Positions 27,422-39,660 of a stretch of 64,000 bases of DNA are shown one piece after another. The notes under the pieces were generated by a model that saw nothing but the letters and a program-made list of their open reading frames with translations, did not search any database and was not told where the DNA came from. Made by a program: the position numbers and the translations under genes. This DNA comes from Monarcha castaneiventris obscurior (lineage: Eukaryota; Chordata; Aves; Passeriformes; Monarchidae): NCBI GenBank assembly GCA_026261815.1, contig JAMPIT010000493.1, positions 10,185,501 through 10,249,500 on the forward strand. Reading direction: 5' to 3'. How positions within the stretch are numbered: position 1 is the stretch's first letter; each line of letters starts with the position of its first letter.

Positions 27422-28504
27422 AACCTGTGTGGATTTTCCTTTCCTGCTTGGGTTGTGATCTCAAACGTGGTGCTTTGTGCCCCCTTCCCAAGGGATGAGC
27501 ACATCCTCATCACCCCTGTGCCCAGGATCCTGGCACCAGCCAGTCCTGCCCTGCTTCACACCCTGGGATTGCTGCTGCTGCTGTCCCAAGGCTGCCCTGA
27601 GCTGTGGCAAGTCCCGATTTCCATTGTGTGAAGTGATTTCTGTGGTTCCTGTGAGCTGGTGCTGGGCAAACCCCGCTGCCTTCTCCAGTCCAGCAGCTGC
27701 CCTGGTGCCTTCTCCTTGGTGTTCTGTGGTGTCCTCCTTCCCTGGTTTCCCTGGTCCGTGGGGGAGCCCTGTGGTCACTTTCCCAGCAGCATTTCCAGCG
27801 GAGTCCTCCCGCTCTCACCGGCACGGGGACTCCTGGCTGATCCTCTCTGGGGACACAGGGAATGGGTTTGTGCTGGATCAGCCGCTGCCACATTCCCACA
27901 TGTTCGTGTTGACCCCATTTCTGGTGGAGTGGGATCATTCAAAGAGCACCCCCAGGTCTCCAACCACACCAAACCTCTGACCCAGAGGGATTTGTTGTTC
28001 CCAGAGTTCTCCCACTGGTTATTATCCGTCAAACCCTGCAGTCAGGTTGTTTCAATCCCACAACATCCCTCCTTCCCTGCTGGTTCCCACCCCACAGTTT
28101 GGGGTGGGACAGGGCCAAATAACACAGGGAAAAGACACATTTCCAGTCAAGGAAGTTGTTTTAGGAGCACTGCAGGAATCCCCACAGCACCTTCTGCCCC
28201 TCACCCTCCCTCCAAGGCGAGCCCACTGCTCCCAGCCCTCCCATTCCCAAAAATCTTTCACCTTGGAGCAGGTGCCTCCTTCCAGCAGGCTCTGTGGGCT
28301 CGGGGGGCAGTCGCTGGTGTCCCACGGGTGCTGGGTGACACGCGGGGGTGGCTCCTTGGGTGGCACGTCCTCACCTCCCCTCTCCTCTGCGGCAGCCAGA
28401 TCCCGCTGTACCAGCCCCCATGGACATCCTGCTTCCTGGAGGAAAGGGGGCAGGAGGGGCATTTGGCAGCCGCTGCCCCACAGGAGCTGGGAGCAGCTGG
28501 GGCA

Positions 28505-29960
28505 TCACCCCCAGGGGCACAGGGAAAGCAGCTTCACCTTGGACGGGTCCGTGCTGCTCGCCATCAGCCCGGCCTTGAGGCTGGAGGGGACACAGAGGAC
28601 AGGGAGTTACTCCCTGTGCTGCCCCCCAGATCCTCCCGAGGCTCCCACAGCCCCTCAGGGATGTCCTGGAGCCGGTACAGGCACCTCCATGGGGACCTGA
28701 CCCCTGCCCACCCACCGCTGACCCTGAGGTCACCAGCACAGCTTGGGTGTGGGGTTTGGTTCATTCAGACCCTCCAGCTCCTTGTGCCTGACACCACAAG
28801 GGCCACAGCCACCTCAGACAGGGGATTTTTCCCTCCCAGCCACATTCCCAGCCTGCCCAGTACATACTGCACGAATTTGCACTTGGGTCCCTCCGGGCAG
28901 AAGCCCACCAGGTAGTTGGCACACATCACCCTCCTCGTGTGCTTGTATTTGCACAGGGGACCTGCCGGGCAGAGGGGACACTCACAGGGACTGCGGGAGC
29001 TCCTCTTTGCCCGCAGCCCCGAGCCCAAATCGCCACCGGGCACCCCCTGCCCAGCCAGCCCCGGCCCTGGCCCAGCTCACCGTGCCTGCAGAAGCCACGG
29101 TCGTACCAGGGACAGCCCACGGTGCCGGCGGTGCCCTCGACGTGCAGGAAGGGACAGTCCTTGTTGCTGCACTCACCTGCGGGAGAACGGGTGGGACATT
29201 TGGGACAGCGCTCGCTCGAGCCAAACGGGAATGGCTCAGGGGTGAGCTGGGTGAAAGGAAAAACCCTGGGAACACCCGGGTTTGGCTGGGGAGGGGACGG
29301 TGACCCTGGCAGCGTGACAGTGGCACTTCTTCCCGCAGGCAGGAGGTGGCATCAGCCGCTTGCTCGAGGCCAGGCCCGAGGGACGGGAGCTGTGGAACGG
29401 GAGAGGCTCGGGGAGGGGGTGGGAAGAGGCTCCGTGGGCTGCCCAGCCCCGCACCCACCGAGCTTGGCGTAGAAATAGCACTCGGGCATCCTGGAGGCGT
29501 CGTAGTCGTGCAGGAAATCGCAGCCGTCGCCTCTCTTGCAGAGCCCTCGCAGCCAATGCTTGCACACCGCGGGCTTGGCTCCGCCGTGCCGGGGGTGGTC
29601 CTGCACGCCTGGGACAGCCCTGTCACTGCCAGCCTGGCCCCAGTGCCCCCACTGCCCCACAGCCCCCAGAGACCCGGGGAGCAGAGAGCTGCCAACCCCG
29701 GTGCTGGCACCACGGGGATAAGGGGGAGCCTGGCAGCCCCCCGGAGCCGGGACAAAAACCACCCAGGTGTTGTGGGAGGGCAGCAAGAGAAGAACCCCGA
29801 GAGCTCCCACGGCTCTGTTACCCTCCAAAAATTGCCACAGCCCTGCCCCCAGCTTACTGTCCACCCCCTGGAAGGGCAGGGGCCAAGCTCCTCGCTGCTG
29901 CTCCACGTCAGCTTCCGAGTCAAACCTGATCTTCTCCACGCCAGCCACCAGCTCCTGCAT
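28505..29960 (-). CDS. CPSF4L: CPSF4-like CCCH zinc-finger protein (five exons)
   Basis: Minus-strand exons: 29858-29960, 29459-29608, 29081-29176, 28868-28961 and 28505-28580. Phases join to 172 aa (human about 179). The N-terminus MQELVAGVEKIRFD...LPFQGVD matches CPSF4/CPSF4L. Four CCCH fingers follow: CKHWLRGLCKRGDGCDFLH, CYFYAKLGECSNKDCPFLH, CPWYDRGFCRHGPLCKYKH and CANYLVGFCPEGPKCKFVH (its His codon is split by the intron at 28867). CPSF4 is the CPSF30 subunit that reads the AAUAAA signal; CPSF4L is its less-studied paralogue lacking the zinc knuckle. Odd: the first finger of the family, expected at the exon 1-2 junction, is absent; only PRHGGAKPAV remains in front of CKHW. An upstream ATG at 29963 is adjacent. 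The last exon was chosen by a strong acceptor and phase and has no family match (about 0.4 on its own). Confidence 0.82.
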
Positions 29961-29963
29961 CAT

Positions 29964-32440
29964 CCCTGCTCCGGGAAGAGCCCACTGCAGCCTGGCACAG
30001 GCAGGGAAAGAGGCAGGGAAGCAGCTCCCAGGGTTGGCAGGGGCACTCCCCGAGGAAAACACAGCTCTCCCAAGGGAGCACCACGCTCTGGAGGTCCCTG
30101 CAGCCACCCTGGGCCCCACCAACACCCAAAAACCCTCCTCTTCCTGCCCAGGCAGAGCTAAACCAGCCCAGGCAGCCCCGGAGTGCTGCATTTAGAGAGG
30201 GAGGTTGCCCACATCTGATCCCAATTTGCAGCCCCGATTGCCTGGTGCCGCAGCTGGGGAGCTCAGCCCCGGGCCCAGCCAGCCCCCCTCAGCCTCCCCA
30301 CTCCCACATCTGCTTCTCCTCCAGAAAAAGGGGCTGGGGCTGCCTGGGAGCTGGGTTAACCCCTCACTTCAAGGCCTTAAATGGAGCCAGATATGGTTGG
30401 AGTGATGGGATTGAGCGTTCCAGCAGCACGGGATGGATCCTGGGTGTGTTTTGGCGTGCTCTGGGTGCTGTGAGCATCGCTCAGTGCACAGCAGCACCAG
30501 ACCCAGGCCTGCTCTGCAGCGCCTGGCAGGACAGACCCACAGCCCTGGGCTCCCGGGCCAGGTCACACCTTGCATCCCAATAAATCATAGAAGCATGGAA
30601 TGGTTTCTGCTGGAAGGGTCCTTAAAGCCCATCTCATCTCCATCCCAAGGCAGGGACACTTCCACTGGGCTGCCCAGAAGCCCCTTCCATCCCTACTTTT
30701 GGGCTTTCCCGGGTGCCAGGCTCCAGTGGCACATTCCAGGCATGACCAGGGTTCCACGGGCTCCCTGGAGCCCACCCGGAGCAGCCCCAGAGCCCCCCGC
30801 ATTTATCCCAGTGCTCCATCCCTGCCCCGTCACGCGGCTCCCGCGGCCACGCTCAGCGCCCGGGGCGCCGTGCGCTGACACGGCCGATGGAGCCCTGCTC
30901 CCATTCTGTCACTTGGGATCAAACCACTGGACCAGCGCTGCCAGAGCACTGCCCGTGGGTGCTGCAGGGCGCCGGGCACCCACCGCCCACCCGGCAGCCG
31001 TCTGGGACATCCCGGGTGCCACCCCGGGGATGTGGCACGATGGCACTGTGCCCACCGAGGGGTTTGGGGAGGCTGGGGGCACTCCCTGCGGCCGGCACTG
31101 GTGGTGCTGGTGTCACTGCCCACTAGCCCAGGACCCATGGGACTGTCCCCGGCCTCGCTCCCTCCCGGTGTTCCAGGGCCAGCCCCTGTCCCGTGCAGCG
31201 GGGCCGTGTCCCGGCTGCGCTCAGCAGCCCCTCACACACTTTCTGCCCCATCAGCTCGCGGCACCGCGGCGCTGCCGAGCCCGAGCCCGGAGCCGACAGG
31301 CGTCACAAAGATCAGCACGGCCAAGTGACAGCGGCAGGCGGCCCGTGAAGGGTCACCCCGGGGCTTCTCCCCGCCCCACAGCCCCGGGGAACGAGGGGGG
31401 CCGACCCCAGGGACGGAGCCTCTCTGCTTTGTGCCAGAGCATCCCGAAGGGACAGGAGGAGCCAGGTGCTTGGTGACATCCCAGGGGGACAGCGAGCAGG
31501 ACCATTGGCTCAGGGGGTGGGCCATGGGGCCCTGGCAGAGGGCAGGGGGGCACGGTGACCGGGGCAGAGGCAGCCTGGTGAGCTCAGAGCCTCCAGCTGC
31601 AGCTGCTGTTGTTCTCCCTGTCCCGGACAATAGCCCAATGTCCCCTGCCCGGGGTGACAGGACAGGACCCCATTGTGTCCCCACTGTGGCACAGCGTTTG
31701 CCCGCTCCCCTGGCTTCACCGGGGAGATCCATTTGGGAGGACAGGGGCATCCAGCCCCTCCCAGGGCTGGGAGATGTTGAGGGGGATAAATCATTCCCTC
31801 TCTCCAGTGAGGAGAGCCTGGCCAGCGCTCCATGCTCTCCACCCGCTCTGGGAAGGACTGTAGGGCCATTCCTGGCACTTTGCCCCATCTCAGCCCAGCT
31901 CCATCCAAGGGGCCGGAGCGGGAAGTCATTCCCAGCACTGGCAGAGCCCCATTTCACCAGTGGCCGAGCTGTGGGAAGCTGGCTGTGGGATGGGAGTGAC
32001 CTGCCCTGTTCGCTATGCCGGGATCATCCAGGGCCACGGCAGCCCCACGGGGCCGGGAACCCCCAGGGCAGCCCTTGGCCCCCGGCCCGGGGGAGCAGGG
32101 ACAGCCAGTCCTGCCCCCCCAGCACCGTCCCCTCCTCCCCGGCTGGCCGGGAGCAGGGCTGGGGGAGGAGGAGAGGGGAGCGTTGGCAGAGCCGTCCCTT
32201 GGCAGGAGCCGCCTGGCCCGAGGGTCGCAGCCCGGAGCCAGATCCGGCCAGCAGGAGCTCTCCCGCTTCCTCAGGCCGCGGGCAGAGAAAGCTCGGCCAC
32301 GGCAGGTGCCCGAACTGCGGCCAGCAGCACGGCCAGGGATGGGCAGCACAGGCAGAGGCAGCAGCACGGGGACACTGGTGCTGCTCGGGCAGCAGGTCCC
32401 CCCCGTGTCACCCCTCAGGAACCGAGGCCACTGCGGTCAC
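29964..32440. other. CPSF4L-CDC42EP4 intergenic region
   Basis: GC-rich single-copy sequence. It holds the CPSF4L promoter side (29964-30250), one CR1 fragment and no open frame with recognisable protein features; the longest plus-strand frame running into CDC42EP4 antisense sequence is treated as spurious. Confidence 0.6.
30580..30720 (-). mobile_element. CR1 LINE 3' fragment, antisense
   Basis: AATCATAGAAGCATGGAATG, CTGGAAGGGTCCTTAAAGCC and CATCCCAAGGCAGGGACACT are the antisense CR1 tail, starting with the usual terminal ATCATAGAA. Confidence 0.92.
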
Positions 32441-32451
32441 TACCATTTCCT

Positions 32452-32457
32452 TTTATT
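32452..32457 (-). terminator. CDC42EP4 polyadenylation signal (minus strand)
   Basis: TTTATT on plus (AATAAA on minus) 795 bases past the CDC42EP4 stop. The intervening stretch 32458-33251, including an AT-rich patch at 32880-32940, is the likely 3' UTR. Confidence 0.65.
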
Positions 32458-33251
32458 CCTTGCATCTGTACATACACGGTATAAAACCTCCTGTCCCCGC
32501 CGCCTGCTCCCGGCACTGCCCGGCCCCAGTGGGACACCGGAATTCCCTGGCTCCGGCGGCTTCCAGGTGCTCCTCCCACAGGGGACAGACCCCACACTTC
32601 CAGCAGCATCCCTGGAGCTGGCTGGGAGCATCCCTGCGACCCCCGGGCTGGTTGGAGGGTCAAACATCAGGGATGGGTCCATCCATCCATCCGAGGGATG
32701 GGGAGAGAGCACCCACCACGGCACTGGGAGCCTCTTGGTCTGCAGAAAGTCCCCAAGAAACCCACGAAGCTGGAGCTGCCCATAGTCCCAGGCCACCTCT
32801 GAGCTCCAGAGCCAAGCTCTTCCTCATGGGAAATCTTCCCTCGGTTAAAACCAAAAGAGAGTAGAGAAAGGTGAGTACAAATCAGAAAACAGTAAAAACT
32901 GTACGGCGGAAAATATATATATATTACTAAAGGGGCTAAAACTCCAAAGGCTCGTCTTGTTGGATCCTAAATCGCTTTACACGGGCAGGGGGGCAGGAGA
33001 AAGGAGCTAATATCCAAAGTCCAACAGAAAGAACCGAAATCGAGTCTGCTTCCCCCTCCCAGGAAGTGCTGGAGCTCTCCGGGGTGTGACAGACACCAGG
33101 AACGCCCCCGGCGCCGGGAGCAGAGCGCTGTCCTGCTGCAGCACCGAGAGGGAACGAGGCCGGAGTCGAGTCTTCCCCAGTGCCACCAGTCGGGGTGTTC
33201 AGCCCTGTGTCCAAGCAGTGAGAACCAGGCCCTCGGCTCGACCGCCCGCCT

Positions 33252-34202
33252 TTATACCCGGATCTCATCATCATCTTCGTCAGCGAACGAGAACTCCTTG
33301 TCGGGGCGTTTCGGGAGCCCTCCCCGCTGGCTCGGTGGCCTGGGGACGGGGCTGCGCTCCTCGGGCCCCGAGGTGCAGCTGGACGCCGGACTGCTGTCCC
33401 TGGGGCCGCGGCCACCGGCGCCACGGGCCGGGCTCTGGCTCGGCGGGGCCGCCACGGCCACCAGCGGGGAGCCAGGCGGGGCAGGCTCCCTCTCCTCCTC
33501 CTCCTCCTCCTCCTCGCGGCTCTCCTCCGCGTCGGGGTCTTCATCCTGCTCCCACTGATCCTTATCCATGATGCTCAGCACGTCCCCGAGCATGGAGGGC
33601 CCCAGGTCGATGTGGAAGGACATGATGGACTCGGCGTGCTTCAAGCCCGCCCCGCTCTTGGCCACCACCACGGGCAGGTCCGTGATGTCCCCGAAGTCGC
33701 GCTCGTCCAAGCCGGGGCTCCGCGGCCCCGCCGCCGCCCCGTTCGGGCGCTGCTGCTCTTCGGGGCTCATCTCCTCGGGCAGCTTCTTCACGGGGCTGGA
33801 AGAGAGGCTCTTGGGCAGCTGCCCCGCGCTCCTGTCCACGTCCTTCTCGTTGAGCTGGGGCAGGGACACGGCGTTCTTGACGAAGAGCGCCGAGTCCCGC
33901 AGCGAGCCCAGCATGTCCCGCCGGTCCCCGCGCGTCACCGACTGCGAGCGCTTGCTGCTGCGGAAGCGGCGGGACAGCAGGCTGGGCTTAGAGGCTCCCG
34001 GCTCCTCCGCCACCTCCGGCACCGGCTCCCCGGCCTTGCTGGTGAGGAAGGAGGTGTCCCCGAAGGCGTCCCCGGCGCGCCCCACGTGCATGGTGTGGCG
34101 GAAGTCCCCCAGGGGCGCGCTGATCATCTCGGCCGTCAGGTCGGCCCGAGAGCGGCGCTTGGAGTGCGCCGAGTTGGACACGAGTTGCTTGAGGATGGGC
34201 AT
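33252..34202 (-). CDS. CDC42EP4: CDC42 effector protein 4 (BORG4), complete in one coding exon
   Basis: 316 codons from ATG at 34202 to TAA at 33252-33254; human is 356 aa. The N-terminus MPILKQLVSNSAHSKRRSRA is near-identical to mammals. The CRIB motif ISAPLGDFRHTMHVG (residues about 27-41) binds GTP-CDC42. Later conserved blocks are LLSRRFRSSKRSQSVTRGDR, DMLGSLRDSALFVKNAVSLP, LPKSLSSSPVKK, LKHAESIMSFHIDLGPSMLG and the C-terminal DKEFSFADEDDDEIRV. BORG proteins act at the cortex and on actin and septin filaments downstream of CDC42/TC10. An acidic Glu run around residues 236-246 is encoded by a GAG/TCC microsatellite (33488-33519). The frame stays open upstream to 34292, but the family start and a 3' splice site just upstream (exon edge 34305) place that part in the 5' UTR and intron. 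Confidence 0.97.
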   Translation of the reverse strand: MPILKQLVSNSAHSKRRSRADLTAEMISAPLGDFRHTMHVGRAGDAFGDTSFLTSKAGEPVPEVAEEPGASKPSLLSRRFRSSKRSQSVTRGDRRDMLGSLRDSALFVKNAVSLPQLNEKDVDRSAGQLPKSLSSSPVKKLPEEMSPEEQQRPNGAAAGPRSPGLDERDFGDITDLPVVVAKSGAGLKHAESIMSFHIDLGPSMLGDVLSIMDKDQWEQDEDPDAEESREEEEEEEEREPAPPGSPLVAVAAPPSQSPARGAGGRGPRDSSPASSCTSGPEERSPVPRPPSQRGGLPKRPDKEFSFADEDDDEIRV

Positions 34203-34305
34203 GGTGGCGGCCGGGGGGAGGCTGTGCCACGCTGGGTCCCGCGCCTGGCGCTCACAGCCGGGGCTCCACGGCCAGCACCGCACCGGCCTCACGGGTGGGT
34301 CACTC

Positions 34306-37300
34306 CTAGGGGAGAGGAGGGAGGGACATGGTCAGGCTCCGAGGGCAGGGGAGGGCACCAGATTTGCATCCCACCAAGCTGCAAAACCGTGACCCTGTGC
34401 CCAGCAGCTGCTTGGTTCTCCCGGGAGCTGCCCCCATGCAGGGCACGGTTCCACACGGGACACATCCTCAGACCCCCCCGAGCTCCCCACACCCCTTGAA
34501 CAAGCGGGTCCCAGACCCATCCCCGGAGCAGAGAGAACCTCAGGAGAAAGACCCGGGCACAGAAATCCCTCAGGATGATCCCTCACCCTGTGCCCCACTG
34601 CGAATGGGCACCGAAAGAGATGCAGGGCACCACGGGCACCCTCTGTCCCCTCCTCGTGCAGCCCCAGCCCGCCGGAGAGGGGCACGGCAGCTCCAGCCCC
34701 TGCGAGCCGCACGCTGAGAAGATGCCTGGGATTTTTTTTTTTTTTTTTTAATTGGAAGAAAGCAGGGAGGAGCAGACGCCAGGAGGAATTGGAAACAGAC
34801 GGCAGGAAGTGTGTGAGGAGGTGCCTAGAGCCCCCGGGAGGCACCGCCAGCCGAGCAGGGGGACGGGGGGACCAGCATGGGGACCCCTTCGTGCTTGGCA
34901 GGATGGAGACGTGGGGACACAGCTTTGCTGCTGCCCTGGAGCCCCCCAGGACCCTCCGTGTGCCGCTGCTCGGAGCTGAGCCCGTGCGTGACCATCCCCA
35001 CCCTCCCCGGCCACCTCATGGTCGCCGCTGTGACTCAGAGGTGACAGAAATGACGAAGGCTCCGGCTGACCAGAACGTGAAGGGGCAACCTCACCCCTTC
35101 CCTCGGCCACCTCGGGGCCAGCGGCCGACCTGCCCAGCCCAGCGCCCGTAGCCAGGCAGGAGGGGACGAGGATAGCGTGGCATCGCTGCATCCCGTGGCG
35201 CCAGGCAGCCCCAGGTGGTCCCGGCGGAGGCTACCGGGGAGGAAGGGTTCGTGGCCGCCCGCTTCCTCCCTCCGGGCACCGCCGGCAGCGCCGCGCCCCG
35301 TGACACGCACGGGGAAGGGCCGGACGTGTCCTCGGAGCGAGCCTGGGGCGGGGGCCACATCCCCCCGCTGCCCACCCGGCCCCAGGAGCCCACCCCGCTT
35401 CCCTCCTCACACCCAGGAGCAGCGGGAGCTCAGGCAGGCGGTGTCCGGGCAGGATGGACTCTGGCCCCGCGCTGGGGCAAAGTCCCGCTGCCCAACCCTG
35501 CCCTGCACGGCTCCCGGACGGGCCCGGCCGGGGCAGGAGTGCCCCGGGGCACGGCACTGCTGGCACGGCCACGCTCCCTGCCCAGCCCGGTGCAGGACCC
35601 CGGGGAGGCACAGCCCGAGCCCCCTCGGCAGCACGGACACCCAGGGGGATGGTGGCACACGGGGGGCGGGCTGGAGGAGCCCCCCAGGCCATGCCCAGCC
35701 GCTGGGGGAAGCCACCAAGGAGCCGCACCCACTTCCCTGCGCCTCAAACCAGGAGCCGGGGGAATTCCTTCCCCCCTCAGCCCATCCCATCGCTGAGGAG
35801 CAGCTCGCTGGGCCCTGCTCCCTGTCTGGGATCTCCCGCACGCCCGGCCGGGCGCGTGTGCATGGCACGAACGCTTCCCCTTTCCAGCGTCTCCTTCCAG
35901 GCCAGCATTCCTGCAGCCTTTGGTTTTCCATAAAACAAACACTCCCGGCGAGCTCCCCAGCCGGGCCAGGCAACCGTGCTGCTGATTTAGGCCATCTGGG
36001 GACTGTCCCTCCCTTGTATTTAGATTTCGGGGCCAAGTTCAGCATTTGTGAGATACTTTGCAAGCCGCAGCAAAGGGGCCACCGGGAGGTTGGAGCGGGA
36101 CCGGCCGGGCCAGCAGCGCTCCATCACCGTCACAGCCTCCAGAGCAGCAGCGTGTCCCCCTCCCCTGAACGCTCCAGCCCACGGAGCCTCTGCACAGCAG
36201 CCAAAATCTGCCCCCATTCCTCGATGTTTCGCTCCCAGCTCGCCCCGAGAGGCACTGGCAGCACAGATGGACACTGCTGCCCACACAGCCCAGCCCAGGG
36301 GAGCTGGACACAGAGCCCTTTTCTCTCCTCCTCTCGCTCGGGGAGAGCAGATCCTGTGACATTCCCGCTGCCGGCGCTTTCACAAAGGAAACCAGGCCAG
36401 GGAGGCATCGCTGGCGTTGCCTTTCCAGCCACCTACCAGGGGAAGCTGCTGGTAACCCGAGAGACTTCGCAGGCACCTGGCAGCGCTGCCCATCCCGGGG
36501 CAGCGAGCCCAGAGCAGAGCCAAGCCCCAGCAGGGCTTTGGGACAAGGGGAGGGGACAGGACCTGCACACGTGGGTCGAGGACAAGAGGGATAACTTGCA
36601 CTGACAGCCCTGTGCCGCTTCCCACCTGCCCTCTGAGCCCTTCGGGATCACAGGCTCCGAGGAGTGAGAACCTGAGGCGCCCAGGGACACGACTGTCCCT
36701 GTAAATGAATGTCCGCTTGTGGGACAGCGCAGCCAGCACAGAACTGGGACAGCCCTGGCCAGGCCCACGTGCCCTGATGGTGCAGGCTTCCCTCGAGACC
36801 CCCCCCCTCCATCCCCTTCATCTCATCCCGTTCAGCATCAGTCACCCCTGGGGACCAGAGGGAAAGTGGCTCAGAGAAGGAGGCCAGCGAATGAGTCCAG
36901 CCACATTCCCAAGCATCCAGCCCCCAGCTTTCCCGCTCACAGGCTGGGAAAGCCAAACTGGGAAAGCCAAACTGGGAAAGCATCCTGGCCGGCCCAGCCG
37001 GCTCCAAACGAGCTCCCCGGCTTCGCCACGCAGAGCCCCCCAGGCAGCAGCCCGAGATCAGAGGATGCTCTCCCCGCCCTGCCGGGCGCTGGGGCTGGGG
37101 CAGGGGCTGTGCCGGACCGGTCGGGTCCCTGACGCTGCCCAGGGCCAGGGAGAACCCGCACACGGGACAGGGAGGCCACCCCGCCTGCTCAGCCCCACTT
37201 TCGGGTGCGCTGCCCCTCGGGGATCCTTTGATCCTTTGATGTTGGAGCCTGGCAGGCGGCAGCTGCAGACAGGGCACGGATCACACCCTGCCACCGCCGG

Positions 37301-39276
37301 CCCAGGAGGGGACCCAGCCGCTGTCACACCCTCGGTCGGGCTCCCCGGCGAGTCTTCCCAGGGCCCGGGGGCAGACGGTCCCGTCAGTGCGGGCAGCCCC
37401 GGCGCCCCGGTGACCGCCCCCACCCCGGCGCGGTGACGGGTCCGGTCCTGTCCCTGCGCTGCAGCGCAACCGGGGGGTGCACGGAGCAGCCTCTGCAAGT
37501 GGTAAAGCCGCTGCCAGCGAGCATCAGAGCCGGGGGATGGAGAGATGATGGCACACGGGAGGAGAAGCTTGGCTCCCGCCAGGGCTCTCGGCACACGGAG
37601 CAGCACCGGGCTGGGAACTCAGCGCCAGTGCCAAAAGCAGAGAAGCGCTCCCCGAGGGACTGCCAGCAGCCAGGAGGTAGCCAGAGTTCAGCAAAGAACT
37701 ATTGGCAGGACACGCCAGAACACGCACAGGACCATAAATCCTCCAGCTCCGGGGCCACGAACCAGCCCGCGGCTCTGCAGGGCCAGGAGGGGACTTTTCC
37801 GGGGGGCAAAGGTTATCTACTCGCTGGCCCTCCCTGGCTCTGTCTCTCGCAACAGGGGCTGCCCGGGGTCCGACAGGATACCGGGGCTGAACAGACCTCC
37901 CGACCTGCGCCGGGCTCCGAATTCCTGCGGTTTCGCTGGGGTGGACGGGAAGTAAACAGGCAGACTTCCCACAGCGCGGCCGCGGCTCCCTACCTGCCGG
38001 GGGCCCGCAGCCCGCAGCCGGCCGCCTCGGGGGCCCAGGGCGGCTGTTTGCGCACAGGACAAAACCCAGCGAACAAAGGCAGCGGCCGGCACGGTCAGCA
38101 CAACGCCGGGGCTGGCGCTGGGGGCCGGCGAGGGAGCCCCGCGGCCACTGAGCCCATGGCAAGGAGCCGGGAGGCTGCCCCGGGCATCGGGGTTCAGCCG
38201 AGGCTCGTTCTGCGCCCCCAGACCCGAAAACACGGAGCCTCCCCGGTGCTAAACCTCCGCTGGAGTCGCTCCACGGTTTCCGAGGGAGCTGCGTTCAAAA
38301 CAGATTTGTTTACCGCGTGCCCGGCTCGGGGGCGAGCCCTGTCCTGGGAGCAGAGGTCGCACGCTGTGCCTCAGTTTCCCCCCAGAGCCCGTTAACGATC
38401 CCTTTAGAACAGCTCTCCTGCTCTATAGATCCCAGCTCCCTTTGGAACAGCCTTCCTGATCCATAGATTCGGCGCTTGGAAACATCTATACTGCACGCTG
38501 CTGCTGCCGCTGCTGCTGCCGGGGTCAAACCGGGGCGGCGTGGGACGAGTCCAGCGCCCCACGAGCGGTCGCTGCCCCCCGAGCCCCGGTTCTGCGGGCA
38601 CCGGAGCGGGTCTGGGAGCCGGTCCCGTGCCCAGCGCTGGCAGAGCCGGGCGGGTCCCTCTCTCCGGGGCACCCGTGGGTGCCGCCCGGGGACGGGCAGC
38701 AGGGCGGAGGGCAGGCTGCGGTCAGCCGGGACCCCGAGCCCTGTCCGGGGCCACCGGGGGATGAGCGGGACGGGGATTTCGGGCGGCTCTGACTCAGCAG
38801 CCGGCGGCGCCCAGCCCCGGCCAGCCCCGGGGTGCCGCTGGAGCCGCTCCAGCGCGGCGAGGATCCACCTTCCCGAGAGGGGCCGCGGGCAGCCACCGCC
38901 CCGGCCGCGACCACCGCCCGCTCCGGCCACCGCCAGCCCCGCGCGGGGCTCGGAGATCGCCGGTGGGGCGGGGTGAGCCGGGCCGGTGCCCCGCGCTGGG
39001 CAAACAGCGCTCCGCATCCTGTTAACCCCTTCGCCCACCCGCGCCGCGCACCGGCCCCACGGCCCAGCGGGGAATGAGGCGGGGGGTCCCGGCCGCTCCT
39101 CTGCCCGGTACCGGGGCGCGGCAGCACCGGGGACCCCGCCCGCCCGCCGGACAATAGCCGAGCCGAGCGCGGCGGGCTCCCCCCGCGCCGGGCTGAGCCG
39201 GGCCGGGCCCGGGCGAGCGGAACCGAGTGTCACCGGGCCGCTGCCACCCCCGGAGCCCCCGGTGTCCCCCCCGTAC
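34306..39276 (-). other. CDC42EP4 5' intron
   Basis: Bounded by a minus-strand acceptor (CTAG/G, exon edge 34305) and a donor GTACGG just below 39277. It contains a poly(T) run at 34732-34749, a short 15-bp tandem (CCAAACTGGGAAAG-like) near 36943-36982, and otherwise GC-rich sequence without a supported gene. The right end is CpG-island sequence. Confidence 0.55.
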
Positions 39277-39660
39277 CTGCTCGCCCGGGCCCCGCCGCCG
39301 CCGCCGCCGGTCCATGGCCGCGCCGCGCCGGAACGGAGCGCCCCCCCCCCACGGCGATGACATCATCCCCCCGCCCGGACCAATGGCAGAGCGCCACGTC
39401 ACGGGGCGGTCCCACGCCCTCCATTCAAACCCGAGTGGGGCGGGGGGGGGCGGGAGCCTTGTCCCCGGTGCGGCCCCGCCCGGGGGTCCCGAGGGATGGG
39501 GGGACATGAGAGGGGTCGTGAGCGGGGGCTCGGCACCTGCCGGGGGCACGAAGGGATCGGCCGGGGTGGGGGGCCGCGGGTCCCGTCCCGCCGGGGGTCA
39601 CGGGTGGGGTCCCCGGGGGCAGAGCGAGGAGCTGGCCGCACCCCAGGCGGAGCTGCGGGG
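39277..39660 (-). promoter_or_regulatory. CDC42EP4 CpG-island promoter and non-coding first exon
   Basis: A minus-strand donor, CGAGCAG/GTACGG, ends a candidate first exon at 39277. Upstream on the minus strand are GATGTCATC near 39358, an inverted CCAAT box (ACCAATGG on plus, 39379-39386) and a CACGTCAC element at 39393-39400. The wider block 38500-39660 is dense in CpG. The transcription start is not determined. Position and strand fit CDC42EP4, whose coding exon has a 5' splice acceptor. Confidence 0.65.

Noticed and set aside
28868..28900. Loss of the last zinc-ligand His in CPSF4L (reads as Gln in the unspliced frame)
   Set aside because: A strong donor, CA/GTATGT, splits that codon, so the next exon can supply the third base and restore His.
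27659..28915. 418-codon plus-strand open frame
   Set aside because: It is antisense to the CPSF4L 3' exons and downstream DNA and has no recognisable domain, start context or promoter.
31431..32864. 477-codon plus-strand open frame
   Set aside because: It overlaps the CDC42EP4 3' UTR in antisense, low-complexity composition, no family resemblance.
34203..34292. 30-codon N-terminal extension of CDC42EP4
   Set aside because: The family start MPILKQLV is conserved, and a splice acceptor just upstream (exon edge 34305) indicates this is 5' UTR.
38310..39233. 307-codon minus-strand open frame near the CDC42EP4 promoter
   Set aside because: CpG-island sequence gives long open frames on both strands here; no domain or conserved motif.
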